50,164 nucleotides of DNA, taken from contig CAMPKC010000034.1 in NCBI GenBank assembly GCA_946887045.1, positions 1 through 50,164 on the forward strand, given 5' to 3'. Below, piece after piece: positions 35,090-44,016 of this stretch. The notes under the pieces were generated by a model, which did no database searches, was not told the origin of the DNA, and saw nothing but the letters and a program-made list of their open reading frames with translations. The stretch comes from an uncultured Sphingobacteriaceae bacterium. GTDB lineage: Bacteria; Bacteroidota; Bacteroidia; Sphingobacteriales; Sphingobacteriaceae. Numbering within the stretch: the first letter of the stretch is position 1; each line of letters begins with the position of its first letter. The translations under genes and the position numbers were made by a program.

Positions 35090-37894
35090 TTAATGAGCTT
35101 CCAGCCAGTTATTGCCCTGACCTATTTCGACCAATATCGGCACGGTTGTTTTAAAGGCATTTTTCATCCTATCCTGAATAATGGTTTTTACTTTCTCCAC
35201 CTCAGAATTATGGACATCAAAAACAAGTTCATCATGAACCTGCATAGTCATTTTTGAAATAAGCTTCTGTTCCTGCATATCACGGTAGATGTTGATCATC
35301 GCAATTTTTATCATATCCGCTGCGGAGCCTTGAATTGGAGCATTTATGGCGTTCCGTTCTGCAAAGCCTCTAACTGTTGCATTAGCTGAATTAATATCCC
35401 GCATATACCGTCGCCGGCCCATCAAGGTTTGTACATATCCATTTTCACGGGCAAAATTCATCGTATCACTCATATATTGTTTGATTCCGGAATACTGTCT
35501 GAAATATTCTTCAATAATGTCGGCAGCTTCCTTTCTTGGAATTCCAAGACTTTGCGACAAGCCAAATGCCGATTGACCGTAAATAATTCCGAAGTTAACG
35601 GCCTTTGCGTTTCGCCTTTGAGTGGAATCAACATCTTCTAAAGCAACACCGTAAACTTTTGAAGCAGTGGCGGTGTGAATATCCAGCCCTTGCATAAAGG
35701 CGTCCATCATATTCTCATCTTTGCTTATTTCAGCAATCAGGCGAAGTTCTATTTGTGAATAATCTGCAGAAATAATGATAAATTCTTCATTCCTCGGGAT
35801 AAAAGCTCGTCTGACTTCCCTACCCCGTTCCGTTTTGATCGGGATATTCTGAAGATTTGGATTATTTGAGCTCAGACGCCCTGTTGCCGCTACCGCCTGA
35901 TTGTAGGAGGTATGAACTCTTTGAGTTTTAGGATTTATTAACAAAGGCAGGGCATCCACATACGTGGATTTAAGTTTCTGCAGTTGCCGGAAATCCAGAA
36001 TATCTTTGACAATATCGCTTTTATTGGCAAGAGCCGTAAGAATATCCTCCCCTGTTTGATACTGGCCTGTTTTTGTTTTTTTAGCTTTAGGATCAAGTTG
36101 CAACTTTTCGAATAATACTTCTCCTAGCTGTTTTGGCGATGCAATATTGAAACGAACCCCAGCTTTCTCGTAAATAGTTTTTTCGAGCACTTTAACATCA
36201 GCTTCAATCTGTAAGGAGTAATCTCCCAAAGCTTGCTGGTCAATTTTAACACCTTCGCGTTCCATCGCCGCCAAAACATAAACAAGCGGATTTTCTATAT
36301 CGCCCGCTAATTTGCTTGCTCCAACTTTTTCTAAAAGCGGTTCAAAAACCTGCGACAATTGTAATGTGATGTCGGCATCTTCTGCGGCATATTCTTTAAC
36401 TTTTTCAATCTCCACATCCCGCATATTTCCTTGGTTTTTTCCTTTGGTCCCAATTAATGAGGTGATCGAAACCGGAACATAACCCAAATAGTTTTCAGAC
36501 AGGATATCCATATTATGCCGGGTATCCGGATCTATCAGATAATGCGCGAGCATGGTATCAAACAATTCGCCCTGTACTGTAATATTATACCAGTTTAAAA
36601 CAAGGATGTCATACTTAAGATTCTGACCAACTTTCTTAATGGAGGCATTTTCAAACAAATCTTTAAACTCCAAAACAATTCCACATGCTTCGGTTTGATC
36701 TTCACAAATAGGAACATACCATCCGCTGCCTGGTTTAACCGAAAAAGAAAGTCCAACCAGTTCACAGATATTGGCATCCAGGCAGGTAGTTTCTGTATCG
36801 AAACAAAAAAAACTCTGCGATTGCAGCATTGAAATCAACTCAGCACGCTTCTCTGCCGTATCCGCCAAATGATATTCGTGAGGGGTGTTGTCTATATTTT
36901 TAGATGCTGGCGCTGGCTCAATTATAGTCTCGGTTTTAATTACAACTTTCTCTGGCTGGGCTGTCCCGAATAAATCATATTGTTGACCCTGACTCACCTG
37001 ACGAAACTCAGTCACAGTAAACTCCTCCCCAAATACCCTTCTGCCAATAGTCCTGAATTCAAGTTCCACAAAAAGAGGCTCTAATTTTTCACGGCTTGGT
37101 GGATTTACGCGAAGCGATTCCTCATCCAGCTCCACAGGGGCGTTCAGCAAAATAGTAGCAAGCTTTTTGGAAACTAAACCTTGCTCGGCGAAATTCTCCA
37201 CATTCTCCTTCATCTTACCCTTTAGCTCATGACTATTAGCTATCAGGTTCTCGATAGACCCATATTGCTTTATGAGAAGCTTTGAGGTTTTTTCGCCTAT
37301 CCCTGGGATGCCCGGGATATTGTCAACGGCATCGCCCCACAATCCTAAAATATCAATTACCTGATCAACCCTTTCAATTTCCCACTTGGTAAGTACTTCA
37401 GGAACACCCAAAATCTCCATATCATTACCCATCCTTGATGGCTTGTAAATGAAGATGTTTTCGGAAACCAATTGCGCAAAATCCTTATCAGGGGTCATAC
37501 AGTAAACCGTAAACCCAACTTGTTCGGCTTTTTTTGCAAGGGTACCAATAATGTCATCTGCTTCGTAACCGTCCGAGGTAATTACCGGAATATTAAATCC
37601 CTCGATCAGTTTCACAACATAGGGCATAGCGGCCGATAGGTCTTCGGGCATAGCCTGCCTATGTGCTTTGTATTCTGCAAAATCAGTATGGCGCTCGGTT
37701 GGTGCCTCAGTATCAAAAACCACGGCCAAATGACTCGGATTTTCTTTCTTCAAAACTTCGAGTAATGTATTGGTAAAGCCCATTACGGCCGATGTATTTA
37801 TTCCGTTTGATGTAAAACGGGGGTTTTTACTTAATGCGAAATGAGCCCGGTACATCAGGGCCATACCATCAAGAAGAAAGAGTTTTTTTTGCAT
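35090..37894 (-). CDS. polA: DNA polymerase I
   Basis: 934 residues with all three parts: 5'-3' exonuclease (about 1-290; DGYEADDIIGTLA, IPGIGEKT), 3'-5' exonuclease (about 345-540; Exo I FDTETTCLD, Exo III EDADITLQ) and polymerase (about 560-934; motif A SADYSQIELR, motif B RRNAKAVNFGIIYG, motif C VHDELVFDV). The proofreading residues appear intact, unlike in Thermus. It serves Okazaki fragment processing and repair. Confidence 0.97.
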   Translation of the reverse strand: MQKKLFLLDGMALMYRAHFALSKNPRFTSNGINTSAVMGFTNTLLEVLKKENPSHLAVVFDTEAPTERHTDFAEYKAHRQAMPEDLSAAMPYVVKLIEGFNIPVITSDGYEADDIIGTLAKKAEQVGFTVYCMTPDKDFAQLVSENIFIYKPSRMGNDMEILGVPEVLTKWEIERVDQVIDILGLWGDAVDNIPGIPGIGEKTSKLLIKQYGSIENLIANSHELKGKMKENVENFAEQGLVSKKLATILLNAPVELDEESLRVNPPSREKLEPLFVELEFRTIGRRVFGEEFTVTEFRQVSQGQQYDLFGTAQPEKVVIKTETIIEPAPASKNIDNTPHEYHLADTAEKRAELISMLQSQSFFCFDTETTCLDANICELVGLSFSVKPGSGWYVPICEDQTEACGIVLEFKDLFENASIKKVGQNLKYDILVLNWYNITVQGELFDTMLAHYLIDPDTRHNMDILSENYLGYVPVSITSLIGTKGKNQGNMRDVEIEKVKEYAAEDADITLQLSQVFEPLLEKVGASKLAGDIENPLVYVLAAMEREGVKIDQQALGDYSLQIEADVKVLEKTIYEKAGVRFNIASPKQLGEVLFEKLQLDPKAKKTKTGQYQTGEDILTALANKSDIVKDILDFRQLQKLKSTYVDALPLLINPKTQRVHTSYNQAVAATGRLSSNNPNLQNIPIKTERGREVRRAFIPRNEEFIIISADYSQIELRLIAEISKDENMMDAFMQGLDIHTATASKVYGVALEDVDSTQRRNAKAVNFGIIYGQSAFGLSQSLGIPRKEAADIIEEYFRQYSGIKQYMSDTMNFARENGYVQTLMGRRRYMRDINSANATVRGFAERNAINAPIQGSAADMIKIAMINIYRDMQEQKLISKMTMQVHDELVFDVHNSEVEKVKTIIQDRMKNAFKTTVPILVEIGQGNNWLEAH

Positions 37895-37898
37895 TTGT

Positions 37899-37928
37899 GA
37901 TTACACTGATGTATAAGATTACACTGAT
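37899..37928. repeat. Twice-repeated GATTACACTGAT
   Basis: The 12-mer occurs at 37899-37910 and 37917-37928, 18 bp apart, just upstream of polA. It belongs to the word-repeat style seen at other intergenic sites of this window. Confidence 0.6.
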
Positions 37929-37972
37929 TGAGATGAATTTATGTTTGAACTGCACTTTTTGTATTTGAAAGT

Positions 37973-38032
37973 TTTGTCATTCCAACGCAGAGATTTTTTT
38001 TCATAAATACTCTCCTTTAGTGGAATGACAAA
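37973..38032. repeat. Inverted repeat TTTGTCATTCCA / TGGAATGACAAA
   Basis: Perfect 12-bp arms enclose 36 nt between tag and polA. GTCATTCC-type palindromes are common dispersed repeats in Bacteroidota; a terminator role for tag is also possible. Confidence 0.55.
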
Positions 38033-38097
38033 CGTTCGCTGTAGTCAAAACGATAATTTACACCTCTCTCGTTTCAAAGGTAGCAAGATATTGCTCC

Positions 38098-38673
38098 TTA
38101 ACGAAAAGAACAATCTCTAATATGGTCGTTCACCATGCCGGTAGCCTGCATATGTGCGTAGCAAATTGTGGTACCGAAAAACTTGAAGCCGCGTTTCTTC
38201 ATGTCTTTAGAAATCGAGTCAGAAATCTCTGTTTTAGCGACCAAATCTTTCATATCGACTGGATTGTTTATAATAGGTTTGCCTTCAGGCAAGAACGAGT
38301 ACATATACTTGTCGAATGATCCAAACTCTTTCTGAACCTCCATAAAGTGTCGGGCATTGCTTATTGCTGCAAGAATTTTAAGTCGATTCCGGATAATGCC
38401 GGAATCCTGCATCAATCGTTCTACGTCATCCCCGGTAAAGCCGGCAACTTTTTTCACGTCGAAATCAGCGAAAGCTTTACGATAACCTTCGCGTCTTTTT
38501 AAAATAGTTATCCAGCTTAGTCCGGCTTGTGCGGATTCGAGAATAAGAAATTCAAAAAGTACTTTGTCGTCATGCACTTCCTTGCCCCATTCTTCGTCGT
38601 GGTATTTAACATAAAGTGGATCGGTGCCGCACCAGCCGCAACGAATCAAATCGGGATTAACGTTATTAGACAT
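38098..38673 (-). CDS. tag: DNA-3-methyladenine glycosylase I
   Basis: 191 residues, full length for Tag. Zinc and core motifs are RCGWCGTDPLYVKYHDEEWG at the N-terminus and the C-terminal CYAHMQATGMVNDH; ILKRREGYRKAF and the GDDVERLMQDSGIIRNRLKI block lie between. It removes 3-methyladenine from DNA. It starts 6 nt after the ATL gene's stop codon, in a trmB-ATL-tag operon. Confidence 0.95.
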   Translation of the reverse strand: MSNNVNPDLIRCGWCGTDPLYVKYHDEEWGKEVHDDKVLFEFLILESAQAGLSWITILKRREGYRKAFADFDVKKVAGFTGDDVERLMQDSGIIRNRLKILAAISNARHFMEVQKEFGSFDKYMYSFLPEGKPIINNPVDMKDLVAKTEISDSISKDMKKRGFKFFGTTICYAHMQATGMVNDHIRDCSFR

Positions 38674-38679
38674 TCGTTC

Positions 38680-39018
38680 TTATAATTCTTTATTGGGATC
38701 CCAGAAGATCTTTTGAAAACCTTTAACTACATTGTCCTCTACCTCAACACCTTCGCCTCTTAACATTTCCTCCATCAGATTTGGGGTAGGAAAATGCCCC
38801 TTACCACTCAACATTCCGAATCTGTTTACCACCCTATGGGCAGGAACCGGAGGTTTTGCTGCGCCCGAAGCATTCATTGCATAACCAACCATTCTGGAAG
38901 AACCTTTGGTTCCAAGATATTCGGCAATGGCTCCGTATGAAGTAACGCGCCCGACGGGAATACGCCTTGCGACCTCATATACACGGTCAAAAAATGTATC
39001 GCTTTTAGTCAAATGCAA
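38680..39018 (-). CDS. Alkyltransferase-like protein (ATL)
   Basis: This 112-residue protein looks like the methyltransferase domain of Ogt/Ada: RVTSYGAIAEYLGTKGSSRMVGYAMN then PAHRVVNRFG. In repair enzymes the motif is PCHRV; here residue 60 is Ala. ATL proteins with this change cannot accept alkyl groups, but bind O6-alkylguanine and pass it to nucleotide excision repair. It overlaps the end of trmB by 14 nt and precedes tag by 6 nt, supporting a role in alkylation damage. Confidence 0.92.
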   Translation of the reverse strand: MHLTKSDTFFDRVYEVARRIPVGRVTSYGAIAEYLGTKGSSRMVGYAMNASGAAKPPVPAHRVVNRFGMLSGKGHFPTPNLMEEMLRGEGVEVEDNVVKGFQKIFWDPNKEL

Positions 39019-39655
39019 ATTGCAGGTAGTTTATATTCTTATCCTTAGCAAGATACTTTTTTTCATAATATGTTTTAATCGAAAGTATCTCATTAGCAAA
39101 TGCTGATTTATATAAGTCTTCGGTGCTGACTTTTAGTTTTAAACCAAGTTCATTTATCTTATCGAAAGTATAGGCATGCAGCTGGTCATTATCTGTTTTC
39201 AGGTGAACAACTCCATCCTGAACTAGAATCGACTTATACTTCTCTAAAAACTTAGGAAAAGTAAGCCGTTTCTTCTCGCGGCTATCCTGGGGTTGCGGAT
39301 CTGGAAAGGTTATCCAGATTTCGGATATTTCATTTTCCGCAAAATAATCCAAAAGATTTTCTATCTGAATTCTTAGAAAAGCAACGTTTTGAATACCTTC
39401 TTCAATGGCAGTTTTTGCTCCACGCCAAATCCGATTGCCTTTATAATCTATACCGATGAAGTTTTTATCAGGAAATAGCTTAGCAAGATTAACAGTATAT
39501 TCGCCTTTTCCACAAGCTAATTCCAAAATAACAGGATTATTATTATGAAATTGCGAAAAAGCCCAGGTTCCTTTCAGAACTTTTCCTTCATCAAGTTGTT
39601 TAACATTTGCAAAGGTTGCTATCTCGGCAAACCGTCTTAATTTATCTTTACCCAT
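39005..39655 (-). CDS. trmB: tRNA (guanine-N7-)-methyltransferase
   Basis: Using ATG 39655 (MGKDKLRRFAEI) gives 216 residues; the frame is open to 39709, but that adds 18 unrelated residues. SAM-binding is shown by LELACGKGEYTVNLA, and the substrate-binding side by WITFPDPQPQDSREKKR. It makes m7G46 in the tRNA variable loop. It is the first gene of the operon with ATL and tag. Confidence 0.94.
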   Translation of the reverse strand: MGKDKLRRFAEIATFANVKQLDEGKVLKGTWAFSQFHNNNPVILELACGKGEYTVNLAKLFPDKNFIGIDYKGNRIWRGAKTAIEEGIQNVAFLRIQIENLLDYFAENEISEIWITFPDPQPQDSREKKRLTFPKFLEKYKSILVQDGVVHLKTDNDQLHAYTFDKINELGLKLKVSTEDLYKSAFANEILSIKTYYEKKYLAKDKNINYLQFAFD

Positions 39656-39684
39656 AATTAAAATACGCCGCAAAAATAAAGTTT

Positions 39685-39692
39685 TATCTTTG
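39685..39692 (+). promoter_or_regulatory. Bacteroidota -7 element for fcl
   Basis: TATCTTTG lies 20 nt before the GTG start of fcl. I see no good -33 element at the expected distance. Confidence 0.45.
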
Positions 39693-39711
39693 CCGCAACA
39701 GCAAAACATAC

Positions 39712-40656
39712 GTGGAAAAAAACGCTAAAATTTATATCGCAGGTCACCGGGGAATGGTAGGCTCTGCGATTCACAGAAAACTTGAGGAAGAAGGCTTTAC
39801 CAATGTTATAACCCGAAGTTCAAAAGAGCTCGATTTGCGTAATCAACAAGCAGTTACAGATTTTTTCTCGATCGAAAAACCTGATTATGTGTTTCTTGCT
39901 GCGGCTAAGGTTGGCGGTATAGTGGCAAATAACACATACAGGGCAGATTTTTTATATGAAAACCTGATGATCCAGAATAACGTCATCCATAATTCGTATT
40001 TAAATGGAGTTAAAAAACTGATGTTTCTGGGTTCAAGCTGTATTTATCCAAAGTTTGCCCCACAACCATTAAAAGAAGAGTATTTGCTTACAGGGTTGCT
40101 TGAGGAAACTAATGAGCCTTATGCTATTGCTAAAATTGCCGGCATTAAAATGTGCGATGCTTATCGTGCGCAATATGGCTGCAACTTTATATCAGTAATG
40201 CCCACCAATTTATATGGCTATAATGATAATTATCACCCACAAAATTCACATGTTTTACCTGCATTAATTCGCAAATTTCACGAAGCGAAGCTGGAGGGAA
40301 AAAACAAAGTTGTGATTTGGGGTACGGGAAGTCCCTTCAGGGAATTTTTATTTGCTGATGATTTAGCAGATGCCTGCTTTTACCTGATGGAAACCTATAA
40401 TGAGCCTAACCTGGTTAACATTGGTACGGGAGAAGATATTTCAATTAAAGATTTGGCACTACTTATTAAACGTATAATCGGCTTCGAAGGAGAATTAGAG
40501 TTCGATTCTTCAAAACCAGATGGAACACCGAGAAAATTAATGGATGTTTCGAAACTCCATGCTGCAGGGTGGAGACATAAAGTGCAGCTCGAGGAGGGAA
40601 TTAGGTTAGCTTACGAGGACTTTCTTTCCCACGAAGAAATAACAAAAGCCGGTTAA
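39712..40656 (+). CDS. fcl: GDP-L-fucose synthase
   Basis: 314 residues of extended SDR type. NADP-binding glycine motif [10 protein letters not shown], active site SSCIYP and YAIAK (Tyr-x3-Lys), and HEAKLEGK near residue 190 match GDP-4-keto-6-deoxymannose epimerase/reductase. It produces GDP-fucose for surface glycans. The start is a GTG; no upstream ATG is available in frame. No gmd gene is nearby in the window. Confidence 0.93.
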   Translation: MEKNAKIYIAGHRGMVGSAIHRKLEEEGFTNVITRSSKELDLRNQQAVTDFFSIEKPDYVFLAAAKVGGIVANNTYRADFLYENLMIQNNVIHNSYLNGVKKLMFLGSSCIYPKFAPQPLKEEYLLTGLLEETNEPYAIAKIAGIKMCDAYRAQYGCNFISVMPTNLYGYNDNYHPQNSHVLPALIRKFHEAKLEGKNKVVIWGTGSPFREFLFADDLADACFYLMETYNEPNLVNIGTGEDISIKDLALLIKRIIGFEGELEFDSSKPDGTPRKLMDVSKLHAAGWRHKVQLEEGIRLAYEDFLSHEEITKAG

Positions 40657-40667
40657 ATCCGGCTTTT
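40644..40667. terminator. Terminator shared by fcl and the beta-barrel gene
   Basis: Arms AAAAGCCGG and CCGGCTTTT overlap the fcl stop codon; T-rich sequence follows on both strands, serving the two convergent genes. Confidence 0.75.
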
Positions 40668-40678
40668 ATTATTTTATT

Positions 40679-41350
40679 TTAACGGAGCGTAAATCCAATC
40701 GATAAACTAATTACTCGGTTCTTAATGGTCTCTTCCTGATCATTGCTTAGATTGTTCAATCCTAAACCATATCCCAAACTAAAAAATCGTCCATTTAAGA
40801 ATTCATAACCGGCTAACATATTAATTCCAAAGTCGACTTTTTTCATTTCATCTACACCGTCACCAAATTCAACCTTACCATCAGTTGGCTGAGATATGTC
40901 TTCACTGGTTCCCGGCCCGTCGTACTTGAAATTACCTTTGCTCTTTCCGGATAAAGCATAGGCTATATAAGGACCGGCACCAAGTATAAACTTCCCCGGA
41001 GCGGCATCAAATTTTCCAATAATATTTAAGGGGATTTCGATATATGATACATTAACTTTTGACTTTAATGACACACTATAATCGCTTTCGCTCGCGGAGT
41101 AATCAAACTTATATCCTTTTTTAGTGAAAAATATTCCTGGTTGAAAATAGTATGTTGTATTTAACTTAAATTCTGCCAATCCACCAAAGTTAAAAGAGGT
41201 AATAGATGCCGGAACCATACCAGCGTCTACTGTTTCGCCTGTACTTTCAACATTTGCTGAATTAGCGCCAACCTTTATTTTGAATTGACTTTGTGCGAAA
41301 AGGATAAAGCTTAATAGTAAAAAAGATGTAGTTAATAAAAGTTTTCTCAT
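40679..41350 (-). CDS. Outer membrane beta-barrel protein (PorT-like family)
   Basis: 223 residues with a signal peptide (to about residue 19, ending FAQS) and alternating hydrophobic strands ending in an aromatic/hydrophobic residue pattern (SIGFTLR at the C-terminus). This resembles the outer membrane protein beta-barrel domain (PorT type) common in Bacteroidota. Function is not determinable; no partner is adjacent. Confidence 0.8.
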   Translation of the reverse strand: MRKLLLTTSFLLLSFILFAQSQFKIKVGANSANVESTGETVDAGMVPASITSFNFGGLAEFKLNTTYYFQPGIFFTKKGYKFDYSASESDYSVSLKSKVNVSYIEIPLNIIGKFDAAPGKFILGAGPYIAYALSGKSKGNFKYDGPGTSEDISQPTDGKVEFGDGVDEMKKVDFGINMLAGYEFLNGRFFSLGYGLGLNNLSNDQEETIKNRVISLSIGFTLR

Positions 41351-41656
41351 GATGTAATTAGTGATAAAATTATAAGGTTTGCTAAGGTAGTATTTCTTTC
41401 AGAGATGAGTTTAAAATCGCCTTTAAATATCCAGCTTTAGCTGCTTGGCATATTTTAAAAATCCAAAGAGGGGAAGTTGAAAGTGGACGAGAATAACGAA
41501 CGTCTTCTGAAAGCTCCATTTCATGCGGAGCTACCATGCCTAATTATTAGAAAAAGCGAGTTTTGAGATTGAGGAACAACAGATTGCTGTTATTACTAGA
41601 AACGCTTTGGATAGAGGATAATAAAAAAGCCGGCTAAAAAACCGGCTTTCTCATTT
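41351..41656. other. Gap with possible gene debris
   Basis: 306 bp without a supported gene. A plus-strand piece (about 41540-41622) could encode FEIEEQQIAVITRNALDRG but has no start and lies among stops in other frames, so it may be a gene fossil; I do not recognise it. A hairpin AAAGCCGG/CCGGCTTT (41626-41649) lies 7 nt past the stop codon of the hypothetical gene on the minus strand and is a probable terminator for it. Confidence 0.4.
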
Positions 41657-42097
41657 TCAATATGTCTCACTATCTGGCGGAATCCCGTAATCCCTGATGG
41701 CAGGCGATTTCCGCAACTTTCCATTTGTACTTTGGAACATACCTTTCAACTTATCGAATAAGCCGGAAATCTTATCTGAATTTACTTGTTTCGCAGCTTT
41801 TTGCGACAAGAAAGTGATGAGCGTCTTGGTTATAAATCCCGATTTTTTAAACAATACCCCATTTAAGAAAATAGGCAGCAATACCCTCGATATATTTGTA
41901 ATGAAATCTTGCTGCATTAAATCCTGCATAAAAGATTTCCTACCGGTATCCGTTTTTAAAAGGCCGGTAATACTGCTAAATATAGCTGAAGGACTACTAA
42001 ACTTCTCTTTCAGAGCTTCCTCATCCTGAAACTGCTTAACTTTCAAAAAGTCAATTTCAGCCCGTAGTTCTGCCAAACTGCTAAACGACTTCTCCAT
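41657..42097 (-). CDS. Hypothetical protein of the YtxH/holin-X cluster
   Basis: This 146-residue protein has an N-terminal coiled region (SLAELRAEIDFLKVKQFQDEEAL) and a moderately hydrophobic middle (VLLPIFLNGVLFKKSGFITKTLITFLSQ). No known family is recognised. Its start codon overlaps the holin-X stop codon by one base, so it is the third gene of a three-gene operon with YtxH and holin-X, a set common in Bacteroidota envelope stress clusters. Confidence 0.7.
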   Translation of the reverse strand: MEKSFSSLAELRAEIDFLKVKQFQDEEALKEKFSSPSAIFSSITGLLKTDTGRKSFMQDLMQQDFITNISRVLLPIFLNGVLFKKSGFITKTLITFLSQKAAKQVNSDKISGLFDKLKGMFQSTNGKLRKSPAIRDYGIPPDSETY

Positions 42098-42459
42098 TAT
42101 TTCTTTTTATTAAATATCCGCTTCACCATAAAATCGTGCAGGTATTTTTCAACCAGTCTATCTTTTATAAAATACATTACAAGGGCTAAAGTAAGATATA
42201 TCAAAGCTACTATGCCGAATCCCAGGGCGTAAGAACCGAACTCTTCCCCCAAGTACAACGCAAGTGTTAAAGATGCGAACAGGAAGGTCAAAATCCCCAT
42301 TATCAATACAAAGGAATCAGTAATCAGGTTAGCTGTCACAACGGTAAGTCTCTCTATTACAGTCAATCTGGTAAGCTCTACTCTGGTGGATATATATTCC
42401 TTAATCAAGGTCAACAAATCAGGAGACACTTTTTGCTCTTTAGTCTGAGTTTCTGGCAT
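42097..42459 (-). CDS. Holin-X/superfamily III-type membrane protein
   Basis: 120 residues with two membrane helices (about 43-69 and 78-100) between charged ends (SPDLLTLIKEYISTRVELTRL, KDRLVEKYLHDF). It matches the phage holin family proteins of Bacteroidota operons; despite the family name no lysis role is shown. It overlaps the next gene by one base. Confidence 0.75.
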   Translation of the reverse strand: MPETQTKEQKVSPDLLTLIKEYISTRVELTRLTVIERLTVVTANLITDSFVLIMGILTFLFASLTLALYLGEEFGSYALGFGIVALIYLTLALVMYFIKDRLVEKYLHDFMVKRIFNKKK

Positions 42460-42503
42460 ATTATTAAATTAGAATAGTTCCTAGTGTAAAACCCGGAGCC
42501 GAA

Positions 42504-42785
42504 TTACAGTTGTTCACTTACAGGTGCTTTTTCCTGAACTGATGAATCAAACCCTTCTTTGTTAAACTGAGTTTTGATTTTATCAACAACGCTTTCTTTA
42601 AAGTTAGCAAGATTGTCAATTTCTTCTGCAGCACGATCTTTGATGGAATCGCCTAGATTTTTCAAAGCATCGTTTAATTTATCTCTGGTTTCTGAACCTC
42701 TTTCTGGTGCAAAAAGAATTCCTAGTGCTGCTCCGGCAGCTAATCCAGCTAATAATGCGGCTAAAACTTTTGTGTTGTCGTTCAT
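42504..42785 (-). CDS. YtxH domain-containing protein
   Basis: 93 residues: a small hydrophobic segment (KVLAALLAGLAAGAALGILFAPERG), then a charged amphipathic coiled part (SETRDKLNDALKNLGDSIKD). The GxxxG-rich helix followed by APxxG is the YtxH hallmark; such proteins are stress-induced membrane-anchored factors of unknown activity. It is probably the first gene of the cluster. Confidence 0.85.
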   Translation of the reverse strand: MNDNTKVLAALLAGLAAGAALGILFAPERGSETRDKLNDALKNLGDSIKDRAAEEIDNLANFKESVVDKIKTQFNKEGFDSSVQEKAPVSEQL

Positions 42786-42875
42786 GGTGTTAAGGATTAT
42801 TTAAAAGTGTATTTTTTTTAAACTTAATGCGATTGTAATTAATACAAAAGAAGAATAGAAACTGTTTCAATAAAT

Positions 42876-43919
42876 TTATTCTTCTTCCGCCGAACGAATT
42901 TGTTCAAGTCGCTCCGTTGCCAGCTTACTGGTTTCGTATATCCTTACTGTAAGAATGAAGTAAGATAGCAATAAAGGACCATAAACCAGGCCCATTATGC
43001 CGAAAGCAGGTATACCTACAACAACCCCAATTATGGTTATGATCGGATGAATATTACCCACCCGTTTGGCTATTAAAAATCGGATTACATTATCAATATT
43101 AGTTACAAGTACGAATCCCCATATTAAAATTCCCCAACCTGCGGTTTCATTTCCGTTTGCAAGTTCTAATATCCCCGCCGGAATAAAAACCAGAGCGGCT
43201 CCCACAAGAGGAAGAAACGATAAAAAAGTTGATATCACACCCCAAAACAGAGCATCAGGAATTCCAAATATAAAAAAGCCCAGCGATACTAATGCGCCCT
43301 GAACCACCGCGATGAGGCCCTGACCTAAGACATTGGAATAGGTTGTGTTTTTTAATTCATCAGCAAATTTGAGTGCATTTTGCTCTCGAAATGGCGAATA
43401 ACGAATTAATCCTGCTTCAAATTTCTGATAATGCCTGAACATAAAATAAAGCAGGAAATACATTACAGAGATCCCTAAAAGCAAAGATCCTGCACCACCC
43501 AATATTGACGGGAACAACTCACTTGCGTGTCCGCCCGCTTTGTCAATTGTGCTTTCTACAAGATTAGGCTGACTAAAGGTCTTTAGAAAAAAAGCATCTA
43601 ATTTTTTAATGATGTACTGAACTCTTAACGGATCCTGGCGAAACTCGCTAATTTTATTCATCACCATTAAAAAGAGGGTAATTATCGGAAGAATGATTAT
43701 TAAAAAAGAGCCGATAATAACAATAATACTGGCGGCGGCTTTCTTCAATTTCCATTTCTCAATAATTTGAAGATACACTGGTCTGAATATAGTATACATT
43801 ACTATGGTACTGAGCAATGTGCCGGCTATATACCGAAGTGAATACAGAATGCCGCAACCAAGTATAATTAAGATTATTAAGACAATATTATTACGTTGCT
43901 TATAGTTAAAGAAAGCCAT
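42876..43919 (-). CDS. AI-2E family transporter
   Basis: 347 residues with about eight membrane helices and the PerM/YdiK family C-terminal block (VVGIPAFGIMGLVYGPLLLSYF). Members move various substrates, such as ions or signals; the name from AI-2 export does not establish the substrate. It stands alone between the YtxH cluster and the two-component operon. Confidence 0.88.
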   Translation of the reverse strand: MAFFNYKQRNNIVLIILIILGCGILYSLRYIAGTLLSTIVMYTIFRPVYLQIIEKWKLKKAAASIIVIIGSFLIIILPIITLFLMVMNKISEFRQDPLRVQYIIKKLDAFFLKTFSQPNLVESTIDKAGGHASELFPSILGGAGSLLLGISVMYFLLYFMFRHYQKFEAGLIRYSPFREQNALKFADELKNTTYSNVLGQGLIAVVQGALVSLGFFIFGIPDALFWGVISTFLSFLPLVGAALVFIPAGILELANGNETAGWGILIWGFVLVTNIDNVIRFLIAKRVGNIHPIITIIGVVVGIPAFGIMGLVYGPLLLSYFILTVRIYETSKLATERLEQIRSAEEE

Positions 43920-44016
43920 TTATATGAATTGTAAGGTTAAGCATGCGTGAGTGCTGATGTTCATCAAAGGCTTAACATTTATATCTATGAAATGTTACAA
44001 ACCGCAGAAGAGCTCA

